Shown piece after piece: positions 10,671-21,200 of a stretch of DNA of 64,000 bases. The translations under genes and the position numbers were made by a program. The notes below the pieces were generated by a model, which saw nothing but the letters and a program-made list of their open reading frames with translations, had not been told where the DNA came from and searched no databases. The DNA is from Euprymna scolopes (taxonomy: Eukaryota > Mollusca > Cephalopoda > Sepiida > Sepiolidae): positions 131,674,028-131,738,027 of the forward strand of contig CM044495.1 in NCBI GenBank assembly GCA_024364805.1, written 5' to 3'. How positions within the stretch are numbered: the stretch's first letter is position 1; every line of letters begins with the position of its first letter.

Positions 10671-11332
10671 ACTAGCGGGCGGTACCCGGCGTTGCCCAGG
10701 TGTTTGGAGGTGTGTGTAGTTTTGGGTAAAACAAAACTCCAGAGGAGGGGGGTAAAATAAACAAAACCCTTGAGGCGAAGTTGGAAATTAAAGTGTGAAA
10801 AAAAACGTGCGACGTTAATCATTGGGCCACCACAAAATACTAATGGAAACACATTTGAATTTATTTATTTAAGTATTAAAAACAAAATTGACATGAGGTC
10901 AAATAGAAGTAGCAGAGTTAACTTTTATGATGATGTAGATGTTGGGGAGGGGGAAACCAGCTCCCCATTGTCCAGATTGAATACTAATTGTCTGATATAA
11001 GGAATTTGGCCCCACATTGATCAAAGCTGATTGCTTTCTGGACATTTCGGCAAAAGCCGAGAACACAACCCGTTTGAATTTAGTTTCACTGTATTTATAC
11101 TAAAAAGCAGGACAAACAGGGGACAGAGCGAAATCGCGCGAATCTCATAAAAGTCAACGTAAATAAATCTGGAGGCAACCCGCATTCCCAAATCCTAGAT
11201 ATTATTATTTAGGGGCTATATAAACAGTTCTAAGCGACAGTAACCCCCCCCCCCGGGAGCGTCGACGAAAAAAGCCTTTTCAAGACATACATAAAATGAT
11301 CATACACATTTTGCCTTTTATATATATATAGA
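10671..11332 (+). mobile_element. SINE-like repeat, subfamily B, copy 1
   Basis: It starts actagcgggcggtacccggc and then gttgcccaggtgtttggag. It shares a mid-part 'aaccagctcccca', 'gccgagaacacaa' and 'gatattattatttagg...tatataaa' with 47012-47709, and ends in a TA-rich tract. No open frame. The same head occurs on subfamilies A and C. Confidence 0.75.
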
Positions 11333-11579
11333 AGATTACATTTATATACACACAAAACAATGCTTCAAGCAAACTACACTAACCTTATATAAAAAGTCAA
11401 AAATTAAATAATTTAAAATATTTCGTATGGGAAAGATTGGATTGAGATAAATCTTTTATAAGTATTTATTTTCAAATTTAATCATTAGGTCGATAAACTA
11501 TAACATTAGTGTACACCCGCCATCAAAAATGATAAAAGAAAAAAGAATTATGCTTTGCTATTATTCACATATACAGCAT

Positions 11580-11683
11580 AATCATATTGACACATATGTT
11601 CTCATTAGATCACCAAAGTTAAGCAATGTTGAGCCTGGTCAGTACTACATTGGTGACTATTTGGAAACACCAAACATGCATAT
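11580..11683 (+). pseudogene. 5S rRNA-derived sequence (pseudogene or head of a 5S-type SINE)
   Basis: From 11599, 'gatcaccaaagttaagcaat', then 'gttgagcctggtcagtac', 'ggtgacta' and 'ggaaacacca' follow the animal 5S rRNA order (gatcaccgaagttaagcaacg, tcgggcctggttagtac, gggtgaccgcc, gggaatacca). The region includes the internal control region used by TFIIIA. The 5' third is poorly preserved and there are many substitutions, so a functional 5S gene is unlikely. Confidence 0.75.
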
Positions 11684-11822
11684 AGGAGGACATCATCATC
11701 TCCCCTGATGGAGATATACATGCGACTTAGGACTGCTTGTAAATTCCATATTCCCGTGAAACATCCTTTTTTCGGAGAAAGCTGGTTCAACCCTAGGGTG
11801 AGTGCCGCTTAGGTACCGGAGG
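11684..11822 (+). repeat. Unknown sequence attached downstream of the 5S-like head
   Basis: A non-coding stretch of average GC that includes 'ctggttcaaccctagg', like a Pol III B-box core (GGTTCAANNCC), and ends at 'taccggaggtgggtag'. It could be the body of a composite SINE. No second copy in this window. Confidence 0.35.
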
Positions 11823-12125
11823 TGGGTAGTGTTCACATTAATTGATATTCATATGAAATCAGAATTATTTCATTTTTCAGATGTAAATTATTATTGTCAT
11901 TATGATGACCTACAGAATAAAAAAACACCTACTATCAACTTTTTTATTTAGAGCAGAAGATTTCATTCTGAATTCACTTCAAGTAGCAGAGGCTTGTCTG
12001 ACTTCCTTTTTGCTTTCTTTCACCACTTAAAATGGTTTCATCCAGAGATTAGAAAAAGGCATATTTTTTTTTTTTTCTTGCTAACTTTTGTGTGATGGGA
12101 CAGATACATATCTATTTATATAAAA

Positions 12126-12596
12126 ACTAACCTGGGTGATCGGCGTTGCCCGAGTGTTTGGAGATGTGTGTTGAGCAAAAAAAAAAAAAAAAAAAAAAAA
12201 GTGATAGTAGGCTCGAACCCATATCCTGAAGGATGAAAAGAATGTGACCCCCCCCAAAAAAAAAGACGAGACGTCTTTGCTATTGCACCCATCGCCAAAC
12301 TGAAAGTGACGTGTGTTTAAATTAAGGCTAGTCAATCGAAAAGAAGAGATGACTATCAAAAATATCGGCTAAAAAAGCAACCCCTTTCTGAAGAAAGGTG
12401 CCCAGTTGAGGGTGAAGGAATTAATATTTTTAGCCAAGTTTTCGACATTTGTTGTCCAAAGGGTTGAGCTTCAAAACGATACCGATCTTGGGAAAATTCA
12501 TCGCCTCTGTCGAAAGTTTAAGACAGACATACAAACATGCATACATACATACATACATACATTTAAACAGACAGGTGAAATTTATATTATAGATAT
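12126..12596 (+). mobile_element. SINE-like repeat, subfamily A, copy 1
   Basis: The head is actaacctgggtgatcggcg, then ttgcccgagtgtttggag, an A-run at 12177-12201, 'tgatagtaggctcgaaccc', 'accgatcttgggaaaat', 'aagacagacatacaaac', an (atac)n tract at 12536-12562 and the end 'acagacaggtgaaatttata'. Copies A2-A5 share this order. The 'ggctcgaaccc' part looks like a degenerate Pol III B box, which would fit a tRNA-related SINE; this is inference. Confidence 0.8.
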
Positions 12597-12699
12597 ACAA
12601 ATAAATACACATTGGTCTTTATTGTAGAGTGGAGGATGAATCTTCAAAATTGCATTCATATACGAGTAAATACAAATTTTTCTGAATATTTACATCTAC

Positions 12700-13200
12700 A
12701 TGTAAACAAAATGGGGATTTATTTGAAAATGCAATTACACTATAGTAAAACATAATATTTGATATTTTAATGTATCAAGATTAGCAACATGTGGGTAGTG
12801 AACTTAAAATTGGCTAAAAACATTTCTTTATATATTATCTCTATAACTGCTAGTTTATGCCCCCTTTCTATTTGGGGCTTTCTCTTTCTCTCCGTCTCTA
12901 CCTCTATCTATGTGTCTCTCTCCCTCTTTGTACCCTTTACCATTATTCGCGTGAGAGGGGTTTCCCAAAGACCATATGTATAAGGTAGGATAAGTGATAA
13001 GTTAACCCTATTTCCAAAGTGATTTCCCAGCCAATCCAACAATTAAAACCATTCGACAGTTCACCTACTTGACTTCATTTCCTGGTGATCAAATAAAACT
13101 CAAGTGGCATTTTTCCACAGATTCACAATCTTCATTTTATGATCCCAACTGAGGTCCAGCTTGTGTGTGTGTGTGGGGGGGGGGGTCAACAGATTTATTC
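12700..13200. other. Intergenic AT-rich DNA with a (GT)n-G tract
   Basis: No gene seen. A pyrimidine-rich patch at 12860-12930 (tctctttctctccgtctc) and a gtgtgtgtgtg followed by a G9 run at about 13159-13184. Confidence 0.5.
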
Positions 13201-13209
13201 TTTTTATCA

Positions 13210-14250
13210 TCACCATCACTTAGATTCAACAATATGAAATCTCCTAAACTTATGTTAAAAGGACCATCCAGGAGACTGCTCCGCAACAAGCAAGACAACC
13301 CAATGTTGTCCGGTCCTCAGTATGACCTCCTGCAAGACACTGTCGCAGAGGTATCGGTGTAAATTCCATTGAATGCTCCCTGTGCAAATTATGAGTCTGC
13401 ACAAAGCCACTAGTAGTTGATTCCGATTATGTTTGTTGCAGATATGTGGATATTGCCCACCCAATCGATGGTCAAACTATCACGTGGAATTAGATGGCCC
13501 ATCACTTAATTTTTAAGCTATCTACTATCTGGATGACATGTTGATGGTGATTTTAGATGCACTATCACTGCTTGGCATTGTGTTGCTTGAGGAAGGTTCA
13601 GAATGCAGCTGCCAATCTTTACATCTCGGCACATTTCCTTCAAGATTCGAAGCGAAGTTTTATTAGACTGTGTTCGCTCTACCATGCTGCATGATAGGGA
13701 AATGCTACTGATCTCTGATGGCTTTGATGAAATTATTGTGTCATGATGAGACAAATGTGAGACAGCAAAATGAAAAAAAAAAAGATCCTTTCAACTGCGC
13801 TTCATCGGAAAGTTGTTTTATTGGTGGAATTTTGGGTACCTTGTGCACTTGTCAACCCTAATGGTTTGGCTATATTCCGTATACCATTGTGACACCACGT
13901 GGCCCCACAGACAAGCCGCTGACCTCAAACACTGTTGTGCCTCTGTTCTCCATCTTTCATCATTCTGGCCATGTTGTTATATTCTCCACACTAGTAACCG
14001 TCGATGAAGAGAGCGTTCGCCCACAAGTATAAAAAAAAAAAAAAATGCAGACTGAAACTTTACATTTACAGTTGGACTATAGGTGTGCGTGTCTCCAACT
14101 TCTACACTCTAGTCCACATGTACATCATCGGAGCCATGTCAGTCACTTCATCTTGATCTGCTAACGCTTTTCCAACCTGGCCCAAGCCATGATCGGTTTC
14201 CAACTTAAGTCAAAGTCGTAAAAAAAATCTGCCTCACATTGTTGTTGGTC
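13210..14250. other. GC-richer unknown block, probably old transposon
   Basis: Composition is visibly more balanced than the flanks. The longest open stretch is on the - strand (13754-13518), reading TSLRILKEMCRDVKIGSCIL and beyond, with no motif I recognise; another - strand stretch (13464-13255) also lacks a known domain. Stop codons interrupt both. It could be a decayed retroelement or a processed pseudogene. No function is proposed. Confidence 0.35.
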
Positions 14251-14861
14251 AATTGTAAGCTGACCATTGTCGTTCATAAATCGTTTCTACTGTTAAAAAC
14301 ACATCGACTGACACTTCCTAGTGTCAAAACTAATATCTATTGTTCAGTTCTTCACATGTGAATTTAAATCTACTCTTTTCTCTCTGTCTATATTAAGAAC
14401 AAATTTCTGTCCATTGATAAATCTATTTCCTACTTTTTTCTTTAATGGCCACAAGTCAGCCATAGTATCACACTAGGACTTGCATCACCTCTAAAACACA
14501 AGAATACATAAAGCACTAAAGGATGTAGATCAAGGATGGGCTGGCCTAAGTGTGTAAGAAGTTATTTAACTGCTTGCGACATGACTAATATCAATCCTTT
14601 GGATCGAACCACATGGAGAAGAGGTGTGAGATTTTGATTGTTGTTGCCCACCTGCAAGTCTAGGACATTCACAGCATCTGGTTTCACATAAATAGGTAAA
14701 TAGGATACGAGTATGTAAAGCAATATTTCTAATGACTGTTTAACATAAAATTGAACTATTAGACTTTTGCAAATGGAAATAATGAGTTTTAGTTGACCTA
14801 GAACTGTCCGTTTAATATTCAAGTACCACGATACACAAATAGAGTAAATTGTTTTTTTTTG

Positions 14862-14878
14862 GTCCAGAATTTCCCTAT

Positions 14879-14920
<42 letters not shown>

Positions 14921-15665
14921 CATGAGGTATGTACTCATGACAAAACGAAAATATTACTAAAACTCATGTAAATTGATCAAGTTTTTTTTTTTTTTTACTA
15001 GGGAGTCACCACTTATTAAGGCCTGAAGGACATTTGAGGATAAGAGTTAATGAATGTAAGGTAGTAGTTTAATAATTGTTAATGGTGTAGATTGGGTAGA
15101 ATTTGGATTATTTAAGGGGACGGCCCAACAAGAACTTGTTTAAATTGGACTTGAAGGTCACCATATTGTAATCAACTGGGCAGCAGGCAAATGGAAAGCT
15201 TTGTTCCTGGAATCTGCGTTTAGAATTAGGCACAAAGAGAATGGGAAAAATTGTTGATATGGTTGTAGCTAGTTGAGTGTTTTATTGTAAAAGTTTGGCA
15301 AGGGAGGAACCATAGATTAAAGCTCAGATGAACACTTGCCATGAAAATAACGATAAATCAGAGACAGGTTATTAAATAAGAAAATCAAGTATTATGCGCA
15401 TCAGAGTAGTTTTGCTTGCCATTTTGAAAAAAAATCTCAAACAAAGGAGATAATTCAACACTATTCCAAAACTTGCAAGATTTGTGTTGTAATCTCTAGA
15501 AATTCCTATTAATCGTTTAAAAATAATTTTTTAAATAATGAAACTACTTGATCAATTTACATGATTTTTGTAACATGATATTTTCATTTTGTCACAGGTA
15601 TGTACATCATACACATTGGTCTTTATACGTTTGTTTGTTTTTTATAAGAGGGGAAATTCTGGACG
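14862..15665. mobile_element. Palindromic element P, copy 1, split by a LINE tail
   Basis: The left arm (ccagaatttccctatat, A-run 14884-14917, 'atgtactcatgacaaaacg', 'atgtaaattgatcaagt') mirrors the right arm (acttgatcaatttacatgat, 'attttcattttgtcacagg', 'gaggggaaattctgg'). The two halves are separated by a CR1-like 3' end inserted at 14982-15375. Six copies of P occur in this window. Confidence 0.8.
14982..15375 (-). mobile_element. CR1-like LINE 3' end, nested in element P
   Basis: A T-run at 14982-14996 is the poly(A) tail on the reverse strand. Next comes the 3' UTR 'gtcaccacttattaaggcc' with 'tgaaggacatttgaggataag', then a degenerate end of ORF2. The same 3' end occurs at 17675, 41659, 44000 and 60013. 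Confidence 0.85.
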
Positions 15666-15779
15666 AGAACCTAAATTTAAAAAAACAAAAAAAAAAAAAA
15701 CAAACAAAAATTATTTTACAAAAAATATTTACATTTTTATTTAGTTTATCTTTGACCTTTCCCAAAAAGAAAGGAAATT

Positions 15780-15915
15780 TTTGTGCATGCACACACACGC
15801 ATACATACAAACACACACATTACAGTGTAGGAGTAGCAGCATGAGGAGGAGAAGGAGGAAGAGGAGGAGAAAAGGAAAATGGAGGAGAGTAAAAGAAAGA
15901 AAAAAAAAAGGGCAG
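15780..15915. repeat. (CA)-rich and (GGA)-rich simple tracts
   Basis: 'acacacacgcatacatacaa' around 15785-15815, then a purine-only tract aggaggagaaggaggaagag at 15843-15900. Low-complexity frames here are artefacts. Confidence 0.8.
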
Positions 15916-16209
15916 AAGCTTTGATGGCAGCGGTATACAGCCTGTGTCCCTTTTTTGTTTTTAATACCCAAATGGTTTTGTTTTAGAGCATCTGAACTAG
16001 GTACCAGTTGCTATCAAGATACAAGAAAAATGATGACTAAGTCCATTCTGGACAATTTGAAACATAAGATTGATCTTGCTAATGTCATACCTGACATAAA
16101 AACTAACTTTGTTAACTAACTACCCCTCTTCCATTAAGAGAAGAGAAGAACTAGATGAATTGGAATTAAAGAAATCTAATGTCTTACTTGAAAAATCTTC
16201 GAGATTTTG

Positions 16210-16650
16210 GTCATAGTCAGCTAACATACTTCCTAACTTTTGGCATAGCGCTAATAGAAGCAGTGACAAGGCAACTCAGTTCCTTCACTTTTTTCTTGCT
16301 CGCCTATATCTCCCCTGGCATGAACATTTTTTTTTCAATTACGCTTTTCTGATATTTTAATACATTAACATATTTATTATATAAATTCAAATAAAAAACT
16401 TATATATATTTATAATTTTATAAACATATTTCTTATAAAATTTCAAATAAAAATATTTTTTAAATTTTGTTATTAAAAGTGCAAATAAAGACTAATTGTG
16501 TTATTTTTATCTGTATAATTAATTTTTATTGTATAACCTTTCCTCATGTTTTATTGTAATAAATCACTTCACAAGAAATACTGATTTGCCTTGTCACCGC
16601 TTCCGGTAGTGTCACGCTGAAAGTTAGGAAGCGCGTTAGCTGACTATAAC
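16210..16650. mobile_element. MITE family M, copy 2 (about 440 bp)
   Basis: The left end gtcatagtcagctaacatac, then 'cttcctaacttttggcatag' and 'gacaaggcaactcagttcc'; the right end 'gatttgccttgtcaccgc' and 'ttagctgactataac'. Terminal repeats are about 75 bp. Interior 'cattaacatatttattat' and 'aaaagtgcaaataaagacta' are shared with copy 1 (7745-7780), showing common descent with a shorter middle. Confidence 0.85.
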
Positions 16651-16811
16651 AATAATTTTCATAGAATTGAGAAAAAGCAGAGTAGAGAAAAAAAACAAAA
16701 AAAACCCTTTTTGCATAAATTAAATTCTTTGGTCCAATCAAATAGCACTTTTTCTTTGGTTAAAGTGTGTGTGTGTGCAGGGGGGGGTGGAATACTTTCG
16801 CCTCTTTAAAC

Positions 16812-17420
16812 TTTAATTCAAGCTAGAAATTACTTTCTAATCAACAGTTTAAAAGCTTCAAAATCATTTTTGAATTATGCATAGTAGCTGTTAAGTCATT
16901 TGCATTGCCATTTAAAAAAGTAATAACAAATTTAAATGGATATGGCACGATTAATTTGTAGTTAGAATGTGATTTTAAGACATTTAAAGTGCTGGAAGAA
17001 AGTCTAAAAGGCAAAGAAAAACAGCATATTTTGACGGCGCCACTATTGTATCATTGAACTAATTATTAAAAAAACATTTTTGTATCTCCTCCATGTAAGT
17101 TTTTTTTCAATAGCGAAGAGGAATATTAATCAAATAAAGAGTATATACTTCATCCACCATCTATAGCAATTGAAAACTGTTGAACTGAACAGCAGAATGT
17201 TTTTTTTGTATTTTAAGCCCTTAGAAAGGAAAGAAACAGATCTTCCTGCCCCCTCAGAGTTTTGCCACCAACCCTCCTATCTGCCACTGGAATAATAAGG
17301 CCAAGCTTTTCTTGATGACTTCTCAACCTGAATGCAGCCTCTCTGCACATTTAGGTAAACAGGTGGGGATAGAGAGAGAGAGAGAGAATGGAAAAAAGAA
17401 ACTGAGATGAAATCCAGTGT
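16812..17420 (-). promoter_or_regulatory. TENT2: TENT2 3' UTR (probable)
   Basis: AT-rich, unique-looking sequence downstream of the TENT2 stop with a (GA)n tract at about 17372-17388 and a C/T-rich patch near 17250-17330. The variant poly(A) signal ATTAAA occurs on the - strand at 16817-16812. I saw no AATAAA on the - strand in this interval. The end point is a guess. Confidence 0.35.
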
Positions 17421-17560
17421 TCAGAATGGCCGACTCAGAATGTCAATGACGTCTTTGCTCTTATCTAGTCTTCTGTAGCTGGTTTGAAACACACGATAGA
17501 TCCGTGTGAAAGTGTCCTCATCAAAAACTGCACGTGCTGTATTGGAGAGGTCAAATGGCT
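17421..17560 (-). CDS. TENT2: TENT2 last exon and stop codon
   Basis: The acceptor is ttcctttcag. It codes for the EPFDLSNTARAV motif, matching human 'EPFDGTNTARAV', then a helical tail and TGA at 17423-17421. Intron 12 before it (17561-24728) is the longest intron apart from introns 2 and 3 and holds a Tx1/L1-like LINE and a Copia fossil. Confidence 0.95.
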
Positions 17561-18185
17561 CTGAAAGGAAAGGAAAATAAAAATAAAAAAATAAGCCCAC
17601 TAGTCAGCAGGAAAAATAAAGTATTTCTTTGAAATAGTAATTGATATAAAATCAATGTTCGCAAATTACAAAGCTTTTTTTTTTAATACCACTTATCAAG
17701 GGCTGAAGCCCACTCAAGGGTAAAGGTTAATGAGTGTGAGGAGGTCACTGGGATAACAGCATAGTGATCAGTAATAGTGGAAATAGATTAGAATTTGCTT
17801 ACTTAAGGGGATGGCTCAACAAGAACTTGTTTACATTGGACTTAAATATGACCATGTTGTAATCAGTTGAAGTGAGTTTCACAGACAGGCAATTCAAGCT
17901 TTGTTCATGGAATTTGCATTTAGATTAAGGCACAGATAGAGTGGCAGAAATTATTGGTTGTGGTTGTAACTAGACGAGTGGTCTTTGAAAAATGCAACTG
18001 AAAACTACTTTTGCTCACATTAAAATTGAGAACAAACCTAAGATGTTTACGACGGAAATTCATGATAAAGCACTGAAGCATTCACAAAGTATTCAAATGA
18101 AACCATGTTTGGCAACCAATTTCAAAACAAATTTACAGCTACTATGACTAATAATCTTCAAATGCTTGAAAATGGCCAACAAAGT

Positions 18186-18223
<38 letters not shown>

Positions 18224-21200
18224 GGACAAATGGAAATCAAGACATTGACATATTTGAAAAAATAACAAGACTTACCTAAATCAACAGTATTTAGTTTTCA
18301 GAATAAATGTACTAAAGAAAAATTAAGTAGGAGGGGTGAAAAATTGTTAAAAAAGCAAATGTTGGCAACATCATTTGAATAGTCCAAGTCAACAATGGAG
18401 CAATCACATTTGAGTTGGATGCCTTATAAATCCATTATGTTTTGAACAAGGATTAAATTGATGATCTAGTTGAACATAATGGAGAAAGAAAAAGAAACAT
18501 TGGCAAACATTAGTCTGTTCATTGAAGAAATCAGATTCCTATCCAGACCTTTGTTAAGTATGTGAACAATAAGGCTTTCAATGACTTGGTTCAAAAACGG
18601 GGGCCTGATGATCACTATCATACACTAGCTGTGTTATGAACACGAGCCTACAAAACTGGTCCTTACTCTAGACTAAAACATGACCTACTCTGAATTAAAA
18701 AAAAAAAAAAAAACATGTTAGAGCTGATGCTCGTTTTTAAACTCGAAATTCTTTTACCTAAGGCACATCCAAGTACCAGTTAAGACTTGCTTCATTCACA
18801 CGACAGACACACATGAAAGATGAAGAGTCTAATCCTCTCGGCCTTAATACGAACCTTCAAATGATGACGGAAGATTCATATAAGGTCGAAAGGAGCGAAG
18901 TCCTCAGATCCGTAGAAACACTCTCATACGTGCGTTCTAAATCACACGTCTCATAACAGCCAGCAACATCAAACACATTTCTTTTTTGAGCCTATCAGTT
19001 GTCGGCGCCCAATTGCTACAGACATTGATAAAAACTTGAGTAAGAGACAGTATGTTCAGCATGCGAACCATGAGACCTGTAACAGACTTAATCATCACAC
19101 CGCTTACAAATAGGCGAAACAGTCAAGCCAGCTGAGTGAAGCCTTTTACCGACACAGAGAGCATCTTGAATTACCAGCCAACCCAGGCACCCAAGGCCAG
19201 ATTGAGCGAGGCTGCTCCTTCGTCAAAGGGAGCCACCAATAACATCCCTTACGAATCCCTTCACTAAAACTCGATATGATTTGGGGACAACAACAGAGCG
19301 TTAGAGAGGCTTTCCTCCACTCTTAAAAGGAACTTCAATGTGCAACGACACTTGCGATAGAAGGAACACTCACCTCAGGGCAACCTGTGTGCCTTCCCCT
19401 CGGACAAGTGCACACTCCTCAAAGCCAGAATGGCTTTCTTAGTTGCCTCTTTCTAGAGGCCACCGTTTCCCTCACTTTGTGTATACATCCAATCTAGGTA
19501 GTAAAGTCGAAGCGTGTGGAGACGCATCTCCACATTTGGCATACCCAGACCGCTTTCAGAAGGATGGAGATAACAGATATCGCGACAGACCGTAGGGGCT
19601 GTTCCAAGCCATAAGAAATTGAGGATATCCCTCTGCAAATATAGCAGAGTATCTGACGGGGTGGGAAGAACTGATAGACGGTAAATGAAGATTGGATAGA
19701 TTTGAGAACTGCACACATCCGTTCTCTCCTTTAATGAAAGGTTTCTACTGATCCACAGCTGTGGATCGTACTGCTTTCAGAACCTCTGACCAATTTTTCT
19801 CCAGCTGAAGGTCAGGACTGAACCAGACGCCGAGTATCTTGCAAGGCCCGTCACTCTAACTAAAGAGTCCTCCAAGCACCAATGTGCAAACCCGAAGACT
19901 TGTCGCAGTTAATTCTGGCCCCTAATACCGTTTCATACAATCTGATTTCTACACCGACGACACTTATCTCAGCATTGCTCGTTACAAGCACTGTTACATC
20001 GTCAGCATAGGCAGAGTACTTCACCAGAGAATCCGTGCCTGGCAAAGTGATTCCAAGTAGGACCGGATTCACCTTTAGCCTGCATAGGAAAGGTTCAAGC
20101 GCAAGCACATAGAGCATCGGTGATAGTGGGCAACCATGACGAATAGAACGTGATAAGCTGAAGGGCCTCGATCTCTTCCCATTCACTTCTACCATCACTG
20201 TGGGGCTAGCATAGAGAAGATGAACCCACAAGCAAAACACCGACAAAACAGCCCCGAGTACCAATGATCAACCCTATCGAAGGCTTTGGACTGATATAAA
20301 TTGATCAGCGCGGCCTCAGTGTCAACTTTTTCTATCATCAAGCGTATCGTATGCAAGTTATCCTGGATTGTCCTGCCCTTCACGGCACAGGTTGCTCAGG
20401 GCTAATAAGACTAGCCAGGACAAGCTATTTGCAAGAATCTTGGCTAAAATCTTTAACTCAGCATTAAGCATCGTTAAGGGCCGATAGTTATCTAACCCAT
20501 CCCCACCATCTTTGTTTTTGCGTACCAGCTTCACGACACCCATGGTAAAGTACTTATGGATTGAGCCGTTCCTAAACCATGAGGTTAAACGCCTCCAGTA
20601 CACCCTCATTTGTGGTCACGGTACGCCCATCCGGCAGTGTGACACGTGTGATATGCCGGTCAGCAGCTTGTCGGAAGTCCTCTGCATGCAGTTCAGCGGC
20701 CATGTTTGTTGCTTCCTGGGGCATTCTTTTTAACCTAGCTCTAATCACTAAAGCTTGGTGCTTCTTTTCAGTAAGGGAGGCAAGCTGAGCCTTAATTATA
20801 TTAATGCTAGCACTACCCCCCCCCCCCTCCACCACCCGATCTAATCTCGCTTTAACTGCCCTGGATTCTAGATTGTGTCATTTGCTAAAACTGACAGAAA
20901 AAGACCTAATAGCTTCCTTAATTTTTACCCACCACTTATTCCCAATGATGGCTCCCGTCAATTCCCGCTTTAGGGTTAGTAATAACCAGTCATGGTAGCC
21001 CTCCATGTTGAACAATGACGTGTTAAGCTTCCAATAACTGGCTAATCTAGGCTTAGGTTTATCTAAGTTCACCCGAACAAGTCTGTGATCCGAGTAAACT
21101 ATATTGTGAAAACTTAGACAATTCAAAATCCCTATGTCGACTCGCCTAACTAAGAACCGGTCGATATAACTCGAGAGTTGTATTGGACCAGAGCTACGTC

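Noticed and set aside
12230-12250. tRNA-like promoter in SINE-like copies as a real tRNA
   Set aside because: The B-box-like part is degenerate and sits within a dispersed repeat.
12081-12359. Phe-rich - strand frames
   Set aside because: They read through the A-run of SINE-like copy A1.
15548-15971. Several frames of 69-98 codons
   Set aside because: They cross the right arm of palindromic element P and CA/GGA simple repeats; no conserved motif.
20512-20998. + strand frames over the Tx1-like LINE
   Set aside because: Antisense shadows of the reverse-transcriptase and linker region.
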